64,000 nt of DNA from Cyclobacteriaceae bacterium (GCA_019638395.1 JAHBTX010000004.1:556411-620410); one strand, 5' to 3'. Numbered from the stretch's first letter, positions 36,507 through 45,692 are shown. The notes: generated by a model not told the origin, from the sequence alone. A program made the numbers and translations.

Positions 36507-38048
36507 CTATACATCAAACTTAATACCCTGTGCCAGGGGTAATGAATCTCCAAAATTTATGGTATTGGTTTGTCTGCGCATATAGGCTTTCCACGCGTCA
36601 GAACCCGATTCGCGGCCGCCACCGGTTTCTTTTTCGCCTCCAAAAGCACCACCAATCTCTGCACCCGAAGTGCCAATGTTTACATTGGCAATTCCACAAT
36701 CCGATCCTGCATGCGACAAAAATTTTTCCATCTCTTGCATTTGTGTGGTCATAATGGCTGAGGAGAGTCCTTGCTTTACTCCATTCTGATAGGCGATGGC
36801 TTCATCCAGTGTTTTATATTTTATCAGGTACAGAATGGGTGCAAATGTTTCGTGTTGTACAATTTCAAATTCGTTTTTCACTTCGGCAATAGCCGGCTTT
36901 ACATAACACCCCGATTCAAAGCCTTTACCTTTTAATACACCTCCGGGTACTATAAATTTTCCACCTTGTGCTTTTACCTGTTGCAATGCATCACGATAAG
37001 CTTTTACAGCCAGCGTATCAATCAACGGCCCCACGTGATTAACGGGGTCTAACGGGTTACCGATACTTAATTGCTTGTAAGCCTGTTTTAGTTTTTCTTT
37101 TACCGATTCATACACACGTTCGTGGATAATGAGCCTGCGTGTAGTAGTGCAGCGTTGACCAGCCGTGCCCACAGCACCAAACAACGCACCGCGAATAGCC
37201 ATCTCAAGATTAGCATGTTCGGAAATAATAATGGCATTGTTTCCGCCCAACTCCAACAGCGCGCGGCCTAATCGTTCGGCAACCGTTTTTCCAACCGCTT
37301 TACCCATGCGTGTGCTTCCCGTGGCCGATACCAACGGAACATTTTCATGCGCAGCCAGTTGTTGTCCTATTTTATAATCGCCATTCACAATACAGCTAAC
37401 ACCTTCGGGAACACCATTCTTTTTGAAAACGATGTTAACGATGTTCTGACAAGCAATGGCACATAACGGAGTTTTTTCTGAAGGTTTCCAGATGCAGGTA
37501 TCGCCACACACCCAGGCAATCATGGCATTCCATGCCCACACCGCTACGGGAAAATTGAATGCTGAAATAATTCCCACCACACCCAACGGATGATATTGTT
37601 CATACATTCTGTGTTGTGGACGTTCGGAATGCATGGTTAGTCCATGCAATTGTCGTGAAAGCCCAACCGCGAAATCGCAGATGTCGATCATCTCTTGTAC
37701 TTCGCCCAAACCTTCCTGATAGGACTTACCCATTTCGTATGAAACAAGTTTACCCAAAGCTTCTTTGTTTTTACGCAAGGCTTCACCAACCTGACGCACT
37801 ACTTCGCCTCGCTTGGGTGCGGGCACTAATCGCCATTGTAAGAAAGCACCATGAGCCTGCCTCACTACTTTTTCAAATACGATTTCATCGGTCGCCTGGA
37901 CGGTGCCAATTCGCTTGCCATCCACAGGTGAGAATGAGACAAGTGTTTTGCCTTTTGAGCGCAACCATTTTTGTCCGGTAGAAGTGCCGGAGTTTGATTT
38001 TTTTATATCCAGTTTGGTAAGTGCTTCTGAGATGCCGAAATTATTCAT
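36507..38048 (-). CDS. amaB: ALDH7-type aldehyde dehydrogenase (L-aminoadipate-semialdehyde dehydrogenase-like)
   Basis: A 513-residue NAD-dependent aldehyde dehydrogenase with the family motifs: S-A-F-N-F-P-V-A-V-W-A-W-N, G-S-T-R-M-G, catalytic Glu in L-E-L-G-G-N-N and catalytic Cys in G-Q-R-C-T-T-T-R-R. The G-G-N-N-A motif and T-T-R-R after Cys are typical of ALDH7/antiquitin enzymes, which oxidise aminoadipate semialdehyde in lysine catabolism. Its stop is 59 bases from the response regulator start on the same strand. Confidence 0.88.
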   Translation of the reverse strand: MNNFGISEALTKLDIKKSNSGTSTGQKWLRSKGKTLVSFSPVDGKRIGTVQATDEIVFEKVVRQAHGAFLQWRLVPAPKRGEVVRQVGEALRKNKEALGKLVSYEMGKSYQEGLGEVQEMIDICDFAVGLSRQLHGLTMHSERPQHRMYEQYHPLGVVGIISAFNFPVAVWAWNAMIAWVCGDTCIWKPSEKTPLCAIACQNIVNIVFKKNGVPEGVSCIVNGDYKIGQQLAAHENVPLVSATGSTRMGKAVGKTVAERLGRALLELGGNNAIIISEHANLEMAIRGALFGAVGTAGQRCTTTRRLIIHERVYESVKEKLKQAYKQLSIGNPLDPVNHVGPLIDTLAVKAYRDALQQVKAQGGKFIVPGGVLKGKGFESGCYVKPAIAEVKNEFEIVQHETFAPILYLIKYKTLDEAIAYQNGVKQGLSSAIMTTQMQEMEKFLSHAGSDCGIANVNIGTSGAEIGGAFGGEKETGGGRESGSDAWKAYMRRQTNTINFGDSLPLAQGIKFDV

Positions 38049-38078
38049 AGGTAGAAGGAATATGTAAAACTAAGAAGT

Positions 38079-39509
38079 TTACCACTCCATCCCAATGCTT
38101 TGCTTTTGTCCGCGAAGCATTCCTTCTATCAATACACCGCCTTTTTTCATTTCTATTGCCCGGTTTAAATCTTTCACATTATCTATGGCAACTTTATCAA
38201 TGTGCGTAATAATAAATTCTTCCTGTATGCCGGCTGTTTTCCATTTACCCTGTTCTAATTTTTTTACCTGTACACCACCATCCAGGTTTAACTCATTCAA
38301 TTTAGAGTATGATAAATCTTCAAATTGGGCGCCTTCAATTTCGTATCGAGTTTCCCGCTCGTGTACTGTTTCAGATCCTTCAAAACTTTTTAACCTGGCA
38401 AAAACTTCTATTTCTAAACCCCTGCGCAATAGTTTTACCTGTACTAACTCACCGGGTCTTTTGCGGGCAACCCATTCCTGTAATTCGGATACACCAGCCA
38501 CAACATGATTGTCGATAGCCAGTATAACGTCACCGGCTTCAATACCAGCAGCTTCGGCAGCACTTCCTTTGTTTACATTTCTTACAAATACACCTTGCAC
38601 CACTTTCAGATTCTGATTATCCGCCAGATCGGCTGTTACATCAGCAATCTGTACGCCTAATAAGCCACGTTGTACCATTCCAAACTCAAGCAGATCGTCC
38701 ATAATTTTTTTCACCAGGCTAACCGGTATAGCAAAGGAATAACCGTTGTAATTTCCTGTGGAGGTTGCAATGGCCGAGTTAATGCCAATCAACTCACCTT
38801 TTAGGTTTACCAATGCACCACCACTATTACCAGGGTTTACGGCCGCATCGGTTTGAATGAATGATTCAACTTGCAGATTATTACGATCGCCTAAAATACC
38901 GATATTCCGGGCTTTGGCACTTACTATTCCGGCTGTTACGGTAGAGTTAAGATCGAAGGGATTACCGATAGCCAGCACCCATTCTCCGGTTATAATAGTA
39001 TCTGAGTTACCATATTTTACAAAGGGAAGGTTGTGCGCTTTGATTTTAAGAAGGGCCAGATCGGTAGTGGGATCTTGTCCTACCAGCTTGGCGAAAAAAC
39101 GCTGGTTGTTGTTCAATACAACTTCAATCGAATTAGCATCTTCAATTACATGATGATTGGTAACAATATAGCCGTCATCAGAAATAATTACACCCGAACC
39201 GGAGGATCGGGCGTGTGGATTAAGATATTGTTCCAATGCATTAAGACTAAACCGGCCGCTTCCGTAAACAGTGCGCACATGCACCACAGCCGGAGTAACT
39301 ATCCTGGCTGCGGTTTCAAAATTGATGGGCGTGGTAGTTCGATAGCGAAGGGAGTCAGCAGTATAACTGGTTAGCCTTAGGTTCTGCCGTGCTTCGATAG
39401 AGTTATAAGCGGGGCCGGCATCAAAATATTTTAGAGTAAAAATAGAACCCGTAATAGCACCTATAAATGCCGAACAGGCAACTAATAAAATCAATAACGA
39501 ACGCTTCAT
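38079..39509 (-). CDS. HtrA/DegP-type periplasmic serine protease
   Basis: A 476-residue protein with an N-terminal membrane anchor or uncleaved signal (~4-27). The trypsin-like domain has the complete triad His120 (T-N-H-H-V), Asp150 (T-T-D-L-A-L-L) and Ser229 (G-N-S-G-G). A PDZ domain (~285-365, G-L-L-G-V-Q) follows, then a second shorter PDZ-like region (~385-476). It is a protein quality-control protease of the periplasm. Its start lies 145 bases from the convergent-side terminator of Hsp20, and both stress genes are on the same strand. Confidence 0.92.
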   Translation of the reverse strand: MKRSLLILLVACSAFIGAITGSIFTLKYFDAGPAYNSIEARQNLRLTSYTADSLRYRTTTPINFETAARIVTPAVVHVRTVYGSGRFSLNALEQYLNPHARSSGSGVIISDDGYIVTNHHVIEDANSIEVVLNNNQRFFAKLVGQDPTTDLALLKIKAHNLPFVKYGNSDTIITGEWVLAIGNPFDLNSTVTAGIVSAKARNIGILGDRNNLQVESFIQTDAAVNPGNSGGALVNLKGELIGINSAIATSTGNYNGYSFAIPVSLVKKIMDDLLEFGMVQRGLLGVQIADVTADLADNQNLKVVQGVFVRNVNKGSAAEAAGIEAGDVILAIDNHVVAGVSELQEWVARKRPGELVQVKLLRRGLEIEVFARLKSFEGSETVHERETRYEIEGAQFEDLSYSKLNELNLDGGVQVKKLEQGKWKTAGIQEEFIITHIDKVAIDNVKDLNRAIEMKKGGVLIEGMLRGQKQSIGMEW

Positions 39510-39603
39510 ACCTTCTCTTTAACGTAAGGTACGGCTAATAGTATAAACGCAAGAACTTACCACATAATTTTTTGATGATAATTGGCACAACAACAAAAAA
39601 AAT

Positions 39604-39629
39604 GCGCCCCTCCTTTTATGGAGGGGCGC
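39604..39629 (-). terminator. Rho-independent terminator of the hsp20 gene
   Basis: GCGCCCCTCC and GGAGGGGCGC form a perfect 10-bp stem with a TTTTAT loop. On the minus strand a T-run follows directly, 26 bases beyond the hsp20 stop. Confidence 0.85.
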
Positions 39630-39654
39630 TACCTAAACCTAACCCTGCTTCTTG

Positions 39655-40083
39655 TTAATTTACTTTAATAACCTGTTTGAGTACTTTCTTTTCGTCTTTC
39701 GGGATGGTTACTTCCAAAATACCGTTATTGTACTTTGCGTTGATTTTGGAAGCGTCCACATTTTCAGGCAGTGTAAACGAGCGGCTGAAAGAACCATAGT
39801 GGGTTTCGATGGCATGGTAATTTTTATCTTTCTTCTCGTTCTGAAACTTACGCTCACCGCTAATAGTAAGGTAGTTGTCGTTCACTTCGATGTTAAAATC
39901 TTCTTTGTTTAAGCCGGGTACAGCCAGGTGTACTTCATAAGCGGTTGCTGATTCAACCACATCGGTTTTAGGTACAAAAGTAGAACCACCGGCACGGGTG
40001 ATGGAATCGTTAAAGAAACGATCTACTAAAGCGCTGAAAGTTGTTGGTACAAACTCATTGGCGTTATAACGGATGATGCTCAT
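39655..40083 (-). CDS. Hsp20 / alpha-crystallin small heat-shock protein
   Basis: A 142-residue protein. The alpha-crystallin domain (~35-130) includes V-H-L-A-V-P-G-L-N-K-E-D-F, L-T-I-S-G-E-R and the R-S-F-T-L-P-E-N-V-D block. The conserved A-x-x-x-N-G-I-L motif (Y-N-N-G-I-L-E-V) and a C-terminal V-I-K-V tail also fit. It is a cytoplasmic ATP-independent chaperone. Confidence 0.93.
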   Translation of the reverse strand: MSIIRYNANEFVPTTFSALVDRFFNDSITRAGGSTFVPKTDVVESATAYEVHLAVPGLNKEDFNIEVNDNYLTISGERKFQNEKKDKNYHAIETHYGSFSRSFTLPENVDASKINAKYNNGILEVTIPKDEKKVLKQVIKVN

Positions 40084-40253
40084 AATTTTATTTTTTTAAG
40101 GTTTAACATGTGTTTTAAACTTACATGAACCCCTTTAGGGAAAAGTATGCCGATGGGATTTTGATTATTTTTTTAAGACTATTTGTCTGATTTTGATCAA
40201 AATATATTCATATTCCGGTCATTATGTCTTTTTTTGAGCTTACTTCTTAAAAA

Positions 40254-40322
40254 ATTGACAGTTGACAATACTCAGTTGACAATTCCATCCCCATTGTCAA
40301 TTGCCTCTTGACAATTGTCAAC
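40254..40322. repeat. cluster of direct and inverted GTTGACAAT repeats
   Basis: GTTGACA(AT) occurs at 40254-40260, 40261-40269 and 40275-40283. The inverse ATTGTCAA lies at 40293-40300, and a palindrome TTGACAATTGTCAA at 40308-40321. The cluster lies between the ABC exporter stop and the hsp20 promoter. It resembles repeated intergenic filler of Bacteroidota and can fold into hairpins. Confidence 0.6.
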
Positions 40323-40326
40323 TAAA

Positions 40327-42057
40327 TTAAATCCGTGCCTGGTAAGTATAGAGTTGGTAATACCGGCCTTGTTTTGCAATCAGTTCATCATGTGTACCTC
40401 GTTCGGCAATGGTTCCGTTTTCAATTACCAGTATTTGATTGGCCTGCCGGATGGTGCTTAACCGGTGTGCAATTACAAATGTGGTGCGGCCTTGCATCAA
40501 TGTCTTTAAACTTTCCTGAATAAAGCTTTCACTTTCGGTATCCAGGTTTGAAGTGGCTTCATCTAAAATTAAGATGCGCGGGTTTGCAAGAATGGCGCGC
40601 GCGATAGCAATACGCTGCCGTTGCCCGCCCGAAAGTTTTACACCCCGTTCACCAATAACAGTGTCCAGCCCTTTTTCAAAGCGATCGGTAAACTCGTTTA
40701 CAAAAGCTGCTATTACGGCTTGTTGTAATTCTTCTTCCGTGGCATTTGGCCTTGGAAACAAAATGTTTTCCCGAATGGTACCTTCAAACAAAAAATCATC
40801 TTGCAATACCACACCTAACTGGCTGCGGTAGCTGTTCAACGAAACTTTAGAAAGATCAATACCATCAAGCGTAATGGTTCCACTATCAGGATTTAAAAAG
40901 GTGGCCACCAAACCGGCAATGGTTGTTTTACCAGAACCGGAAGTTCCTACCAAAGCCGTAACACTTCCGGCAGGAGCGGAGAATGAAATATTTTTTAAAA
41001 CCGGTTTACCTTCTTCGTACGCAAAGGAAACATTGTTGAATTCAAAGTCGCCTTTGATTTTTCCAATTTGGATGGAGCGCGTTGTGCCATCATCTTCTAT
41101 CGGCATGTTCATCAATTCCTCCGTTCGATCTAATCCCGCAAAGGCTTCTGTTAGCTGACTGCCGATATTACTCATCTGCACAATGGGTGCAATCATAAAC
41201 ACCATAAACATGGTGAACTGTAAAAAATCTCCGGCACTTAACTCGAAGTAACCACTCAAACCCATAATGCCTACGCTGGCAAGGCCCACTAAAAATGTTC
41301 CGGCACTGGTTACAAAACTGGTGCTGGTTAAGCTCTTTTTAATATTGTTAAAAAGTTTATCCACGCCACTTTCAAATACCTTTATTTCCTGAGGTTCGGC
41401 ATTAAAACCTTTTATTACTCGTATGCCATTTAATGTTTCGGTAAGTCTTCCGGTTACATCGGCAGTAATTTTTCCGCGTTCGCGAAAAACAGGACGGATG
41501 ATTGAAAATGCTTTAAGAGTGATTATACCAAAGATGGACATGGGTAACAATACGAATAATGTCATCCACGGATTGATGTAGATCAGGAAACCAACGGATA
41601 GAAGTGCGGTGAGAACACCACCCACCAGTTGCACTAGTCCGGTACCTACCAGATTACGCACCCCTTCTACATCGTTCATCACACGCGATACCAGCGCACC
41701 GGATTTTTGATTATCAAAAAAACGAATCGGTAAACGCAATAGATGCTTCTGCACTTTAGCGCGTAACTCCGAAATCAGGTGTTGTGCTTCTACGCTTAAA
41801 ATAATGGTGAGGATATAGGATGTAACAGCTTGTATTAATATGGCGATAGTAAGCGCACCCAACAACAAGGGTAATTTATCCATGTCGCGGTTTACCAGAA
41901 TATCGTCCATGAATGGTTTGGTGGCCCACGGTGGTACTAAACCAGCTGCGCGACTGATGATGATTAAGATCAGGCCAATGAAAATAAGTTTTCTGCGGGG
42001 CCAGATAATGGTTTTAAAAACAGAACGAAGTGAAACTTTAGCTTTTGGTTGCGACAT
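40327..42057 (-). CDS. MsbA-like ABC exporter (fused permease-ATPase)
   Basis: A 576-residue half-transporter. Six membrane helices lie in residues ~15-310, then a nucleotide-binding domain. The ATPase has Walker A (G-T-S-G-S-G-K-T-T), Q-loop, ABC signature L-S-G-G-Q-R-Q-R, Walker B I-L-I-L-D-E-A-T-S and H-loop I-A-H-R-L-S-T. It likely works as a homodimer exporting lipid, drug or peptide substrates. The sequence alone does not say which. Single-gene transcript. Confidence 0.92.
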   Translation of the reverse strand: MSQPKAKVSLRSVFKTIIWPRRKLIFIGLILIIISRAAGLVPPWATKPFMDDILVNRDMDKLPLLLGALTIAILIQAVTSYILTIILSVEAQHLISELRAKVQKHLLRLPIRFFDNQKSGALVSRVMNDVEGVRNLVGTGLVQLVGGVLTALLSVGFLIYINPWMTLFVLLPMSIFGIITLKAFSIIRPVFRERGKITADVTGRLTETLNGIRVIKGFNAEPQEIKVFESGVDKLFNNIKKSLTSTSFVTSAGTFLVGLASVGIMGLSGYFELSAGDFLQFTMFMVFMIAPIVQMSNIGSQLTEAFAGLDRTEELMNMPIEDDGTTRSIQIGKIKGDFEFNNVSFAYEEGKPVLKNISFSAPAGSVTALVGTSGSGKTTIAGLVATFLNPDSGTITLDGIDLSKVSLNSYRSQLGVVLQDDFLFEGTIRENILFPRPNATEEELQQAVIAAFVNEFTDRFEKGLDTVIGERGVKLSGGQRQRIAIARAILANPRILILDEATSNLDTESESFIQESLKTLMQGRTTFVIAHRLSTIRQANQILVIENGTIAERGTHDELIAKQGRYYQLYTYQARI

Positions 42058-42183
42058 GGTTAGGCTAATGTGAAGTATAAGACGAACGCTACAACGGAAT
42101 ATTTTAAATTGTAGTTCGGAGATGTAGGTTATTTTTTAACGGTACTAATTGAATCTAAGCTTACGATTTTTGAATAACCCTTT

Positions 42184-42251
42184 AATCCCGAAGGGATTTA
42201 ATCTTTATAGGAATAATTGTATTTAATTAGTTCGACCCCGAAGAGGTCGAA
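42184..42251. repeat. REP-type hairpins on the 3' side of the transposase gene
   Basis: Two hairpins: AATCCC-GAA-GGGATT (42184-42198) and TTCGACC-CCGAAG-AGGTCGAA (42231-42251). A linker containing TTTATAGGAATAATTG joins them. They match in kind the hairpins on the other flank of the transposase. Confidence 0.75.
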
Positions 42252-42264
42252 TAGCTGGGGACAA

Positions 42265-42735
42265 TTAATCTTTATCAATCCATTCAAACAGAAATTCAGG
42301 TTTGTGTTCTATGTTAAATTCTTTCATAAATGTTTCATACTCTTCCCGAAAGGTTTTAATACTATGGTGCTGTTTTTGATTTTGGATATAGGCTATTACT
42401 TTGTCTATATCAGAATGATTATGTGAGAAGGCTCCATAACCTTCCTGCCATTGAAATTTATGTTGTGTAAACTTTTTTTCCTTGATGAATTCATTACTGG
42501 CTTTCTTTATTTCCCGAACAAGATCGGAAAGGGCGCAGGAAGGTCGCATTCCAATAAGGAAGTGAATGTGATCGGGCATACCATTGATAGCAAGTAGTTT
42601 TTGTTCTTTGTTGCGGATAATCCCCGATATGTATTTGTAGAGCTGATCTTCCCAGATGGGAGCTATCAGGCTTTCCCGACCTTTAACGGCAAAGATAACG
42701 TGTATATAAATTTGGGTAAAAGTTCCAGGCATCAA
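42265..42735 (-). CDS. tnpA: IS200-like (Y1, HUH) transposase, probably REP-associated
   Basis: A 156-residue single-strand transposase. The HUH metal motif is in M-P-D-H-I-H-F-L-I and the candidate nucleophile tyrosine in I-A-Y-I-Q-N-Q-K-Q-H-H. The N-terminus Y-I-H-V-I-F-A-V-K-G-R and the C-terminal F-L-F-E-W-I also fit the family. There is no TnpB partner. REP-like hairpins flank it on both sides within 100 bases. This layout matches REP-associated tyrosine transposases, which are thought to spread or maintain REP sequences. The reading frame is intact. Confidence 0.88.
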   Translation of the reverse strand: MMPGTFTQIYIHVIFAVKGRESLIAPIWEDQLYKYISGIIRNKEQKLLAINGMPDHIHFLIGMRPSCALSDLVREIKKASNEFIKEKKFTQHKFQWQEGYGAFSHNHSDIDKVIAYIQNQKQHHSIKTFREEYETFMKEFNIEHKPEFLFEWIDKD

Positions 42736-42748
42736 CTATGGATATGTT

Positions 42749-42813
42749 CGACCCCTTCGGGGTCGGTTAGAAAAGAGATTATCTTTTATAAATATACGAC
42801 CCTTTCAGGGTCG
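42749..42813. repeat. REP-type hairpins on the 5' side of the transposase gene
   Basis: CGACCCC-TTC-GGGGTCG (42749-42765) and CGACCCT-TTC-AGGGTCG (42797-42813), joined by TTTATAAATATA-type A/T sequence. They are the same hairpin class as 42231-42251. Confidence 0.75.
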
Positions 42814-42854
42814 AGCCTGCGAAATTGATGGTAAGGAGACCAAAGCCACTAAAA

Positions 42855-42880
42855 ACAAAAAATCCCGCTTTCGCGGGATT
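42855..42880 (-). terminator. Rho-independent terminator of tRNA-Asn
   Basis: AATCCCGC-TTTC-GCGGGATT stem (42861-42880). On the minus strand a T-rich run follows, seven bases beyond the tRNA 3' end. Confidence 0.8.
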
Positions 42881-42886
42881 CTGTTG

Positions 42887-42960
42887 CTCTCCCTCTTGGA
42901 CTTGAACCAAGGACCCTCTGATTAACAGTCAGATGCTCTAACCAGCTGAGCTAAGGGAGA
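42887..42960 (-). tRNA. tRNA-Asn (GTT)
   Basis: The minus strand folds as a standard 74-base tRNA. The acceptor stem is TCTCCCT/AGGGAGA with discriminator G. The D arm has AGCTCAGCTGGTTAGAGC, the anticodon arm TCTGA-CTGTTAA-TCAGA carries GTT, and the T loop has GGTTCAAGTCC. CCA is not encoded. Confidence 0.96.
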
Positions 42961-43085
42961 ATTAAAATTTGGGAGTGCAATATTACTGGATTGCCCCTCA
43001 ATAATCCAAATAAGCGATAAATTTTTACCTAAAACCTTTCGTACACTGAAACGTTCACTAACTTTGAATTACAAAGTACTTTTGT

Positions 43086-43709
43086 ATGAGCCAAAACGAA
43101 GCCTACCAAAAAGATCTCGAGTCCATTCGCCAGTTAATGGAACGATCGGTAAAATTCTTATCTCTTAGCGGTCTATCTGGAATATTGGCTGGGTTGTATG
43201 CATTAGTAGGAGCGGGGACAGCATATTTTTTGGTTCATTTTCCACTTTCACCAACTAGTTATCGCCAGGAGTCGCTGCAAGCTGATGATGTGATTTTAAA
43301 ACTATTGGGTATTGCCATTTTGGTTTTGGTTGTTTCATTAATAACTGGCTATGTACTTGCTGATAGAAAGGCAAAGAAGCAAGGTGTTCAGGTTTGGAAT
43401 GCCACCAGCAAGCGGCTGGTTGTTAACCTGGCCATTCCATTGGTTACGGGTGCATTGTTTATACTCATTTTATTATGGCATGGTCATTATGGTGTGGCTG
43501 CACCTGCATGTCTTGTATTTTATGGCTTAGCTTTATTAAATGCCAGTGCCAATCTGTTCGATGAAATCCGATACCTCGGGTACTCTGAAATTGTGCTGGG
43601 ACTTATTTGCGCATTGCTTCCTGGCTATGGATTATTTTTCTGGGCTGCAGGTTTTGGTGTGCTGCACATTTTGTACGGTACACTGATGTACAAGAAATAC
43701 GACCGATGA
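43086..43709 (+). CDS. polytopic membrane protein of the CreD operon
   Basis: A 207-residue protein with six hydrophobic segments after a short cytoplasmic helix containing L-M-E-R-S-V-K-F-L-S-L-S-G-L-S-G. This opening is typical of a Bacteroidota membrane-protein family found with winged-helix and CreD genes. Function unknown. It overlaps the next gene by ATGA, so translation is coupled. The promoter box next to its start is discussed separately. Confidence 0.75.
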   Translation: MSQNEAYQKDLESIRQLMERSVKFLSLSGLSGILAGLYALVGAGTAYFLVHFPLSPTSYRQESLQADDVILKLLGIAILVLVVSLITGYVLADRKAKKQGVQVWNATSKRLVVNLAIPLVTGALFILILLWHGHYGVAAPACLVFYGLALLNASANLFDEIRYLGYSEIVLGLICALLPGYGLFFWAAGFGVLHILYGTLMYKKYDR

Positions 43710-44008
43710 AGAATCCGTTCGATAGTTTAGATAAAATTCTGGAACATCGGTTGCGCCTGCAGATTGTATCGGTATTGGTTGCCAACGATTCGTACGATTT
43801 TAATGCATTAAAAGAATTACTGGATACAACCGATGGTAACCTGGCAACACATTTGAAAGCGCTGGAACGAGAAAAATATATCTCAATAAATAAATCGTTT
43901 GTGGAGCGCAAACCCAATACCCGTTACAAAATAACCGAGCGCGGGCGCACCGCTTTTAAAAAACACCTCGAGGCTATGGAAGAATTGATCAAACAACAAA
44001 AACGATAA
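43706..44008 (+). CDS. winged-helix transcriptional regulator (HTH_34/MarR-like)
   Basis: 100 residues from ATG 43706, chosen because it overlaps the upstream stop as ATGA; the frame extending 33 codons further upstream is out of context. The winged helix starts with D-K-I-L-E-H-R-L-R-L-Q-I-V and has recognition helix D-G-N-L-A-T-H-L-K-A-L. The wing is Y-I-S-I-N-K...Y-K-I-T-E-R-G. It probably regulates the operon, including creD. Confidence 0.88.
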   Translation: MKNPFDSLDKILEHRLRLQIVSVLVANDSYDFNALKELLDTTDGNLATHLKALEREKYISINKSFVERKPNTRYKITERGRTAFKKHLEAMEELIKQQKR

Positions 44009-44059
44009 AAAATTTACCTGTTCACTTTTAAATTAAAAGTACTTTCAATCAAAACAAAC

Positions 44060-45472
44060 ATGGAAACACAACCAACTCCCAACCTCAGCGTGTTTGAACG
44101 CTTTAACCAATGGATCACCGAATCCATCATGGTAAAATTATTCTCTATTGGCTTTCAGATTTTAATCTTACTCATTCCATCATCGTGGATTGAAGATTTG
44201 ATTCGCGAAAGGCAATACCGTGCCGATGAAGTAATTCGCGAAGTGTCTGATAAATGGTCGGGCCCGCAAATGCTATCGGGTCCCGTGGTTCGGATTCCAT
44301 TTATTAAAAAGGAAAAAGTTAAAACCTGGCACGAGGGCAAGCAGGTGGAGGAGATCATGGAAACGGAACACTATGCTTATTTCTTACCGGAAGATTATCG
44401 CGTGAAGAGTGATATCACCACCGAAGTACGCAAGCGTGGAATTTTTGAAGTTGTGCTGTATAAAAGCAACATCGACATGCAGGCGCAATTTGCCGTTCCT
44501 GATTTTTCAACCTGGAACATTCCTGATGCACAAGTGTATTGGAATGAAGCTGTGTTGCTGAATGGTATTTCTGACTTACGAGGTATAGGTGAGAATCCGG
44601 TTGTAAAATCGGGTGAAGTAGTACTTTCATCCGAACCATTAAGTGACATTGGTGTTGCAGTCAATCAATATGCACAGGTTGCAAGTAATCAGGCTAATGA
44701 TGGCACTTCCGACTTCCGCACCATAAGTGGAATCATCACACCCTTGTTGTGGCAATCGCGCCCGGAAGGTGCGATGAACATTAACGTGCAACTAAGTTTG
44801 AAAGGAAGCGAGAGTTTATACTTTGTTCCAACTGGTAAATCCACGGAGGTTACATCAACCAGTTTGTGGTCTTCGCCAAGTTTTGAAGGCAAGTTATTAC
44901 CCGAGCACACCGTAACGGACTCAGGTTTTACAGCATCCTGGAAAGTACTTTCGTTTAACCGACCCTTCTCACAAAAGTGGGTTGATCGTGATCAAACCTT
45001 ATCTGGTTCTGAGTTTGGCGTTCGCTTGTTGATCCCGGCCGATCAATATCAAAAAAGTACACGCACAGCGAAGTATGGAGTTTTAATTATTCTGCTTGCT
45101 TTTACAACATTGTTTTTGGTAGAGATAACAACCAAAACCCGCATTCATCCATTTCAGTACATCTTAATTGGTGCTGCGTTAATTATCTATTACACATTGT
45201 TGCTTTCATTTTCGGAGCAGGTTGGTTACAATGCCGCTTACGCGATTGCATCACTCGCTACAACAGCATTGGTCACGTTGTATTCAACCACTTTTTTAAA
45301 AGGCAAACCAGTGGTATTGTTGTTCTCGCTGCTTATGGCTTCGTTCTATGCATTTATATTCATCATTATCCAAGCACAGGATTTCAGTTTGTTAATTGGA
45401 AGCGTTGGTTTATTCCTCATTATTGGCTTGTTGATGTACTTCTCCCGAAACATTAAATGGTATAAAGCATAA
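44060..45472 (+). CDS. creD: CreD-like inner-membrane protein
   Basis: A 470-residue protein. The N-terminal membrane helix precedes the conserved I-x-E-R-Q-Y-R-A-D-E-V block. A large periplasmic beta-rich domain (~55-325, with G-P-V-V-R-I-P-F) follows, then five to six C-terminal membrane helices. This is the CreD (Cet) layout; in Proteobacteria CreD is linked to envelope stress and colicin or beta-lactam responses. It is 51 bases after the winged-helix gene. A small two-helix membrane protein follows. Confidence 0.9.
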   Translation: METQPTPNLSVFERFNQWITESIMVKLFSIGFQILILLIPSSWIEDLIRERQYRADEVIREVSDKWSGPQMLSGPVVRIPFIKKEKVKTWHEGKQVEEIMETEHYAYFLPEDYRVKSDITTEVRKRGIFEVVLYKSNIDMQAQFAVPDFSTWNIPDAQVYWNEAVLLNGISDLRGIGENPVVKSGEVVLSSEPLSDIGVAVNQYAQVASNQANDGTSDFRTISGIITPLLWQSRPEGAMNINVQLSLKGSESLYFVPTGKSTEVTSTSLWSSPSFEGKLLPEHTVTDSGFTASWKVLSFNRPFSQKWVDRDQTLSGSEFGVRLLIPADQYQKSTRTAKYGVLIILLAFTTLFLVEITTKTRIHPFQYILIGAALIIYYTLLLSFSEQVGYNAAYAIASLATTALVTLYSTTFLKGKPVVLLFSLLMASFYAFIFIIIQAQDFSLLIGSVGLFLIIGLLMYFSRNIKWYKA

Positions 45473-45491
45473 ACCAAATTATTTGCTCGAA

Positions 45492-45692
45492 ATGAAAAAC
45501 GCAATTGGTATTCTATTCGGTTTTGTAACGGGTATGGTGGGGTTCTTATACTTGTTTCGGATATTCTTTTTGGTCCGGATTCCACCGCAGGACGAACTTG
45601 CACCTGGTATTGTTGTAATGCTTGCGATGATGAGTGGAATTTTGTTTGCTCTTGCCGGTGCGTTCGTGCAAAGTAAACTCGTTCGTAAGTAA
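45492..45692 (+). CDS. small two-helix membrane protein
   Basis: 66 residues from ATG 45492. Hydrophobic helices at ~4-28 and ~38-60 are separated by a P-P-Q-D-E-L-A-P loop. Not recognised. It follows creD by 19 bases and ends just before a strong terminator, so it is the last gene of that operon. Confidence 0.6.
   Translation: MKNAIGILFGFVTGMVGFLYLFRIFFLVRIPPQDELAPGIVVMLAMMSGILFALAGAFVQSKLVRK

Noticed and set aside
40254-40322. CRISPR array
   Set aside because: Repeats are 7-9 bases, in both orientations and irregularly spaced; no cas genes are near.
43607-43705. Upstream extension of the winged-helix gene by 33 codons
   Set aside because: It overlaps the membrane-protein gene out of frame and adds a hydrophobic, unrelated start; the ATGA overlap at 43706 is the natural start.
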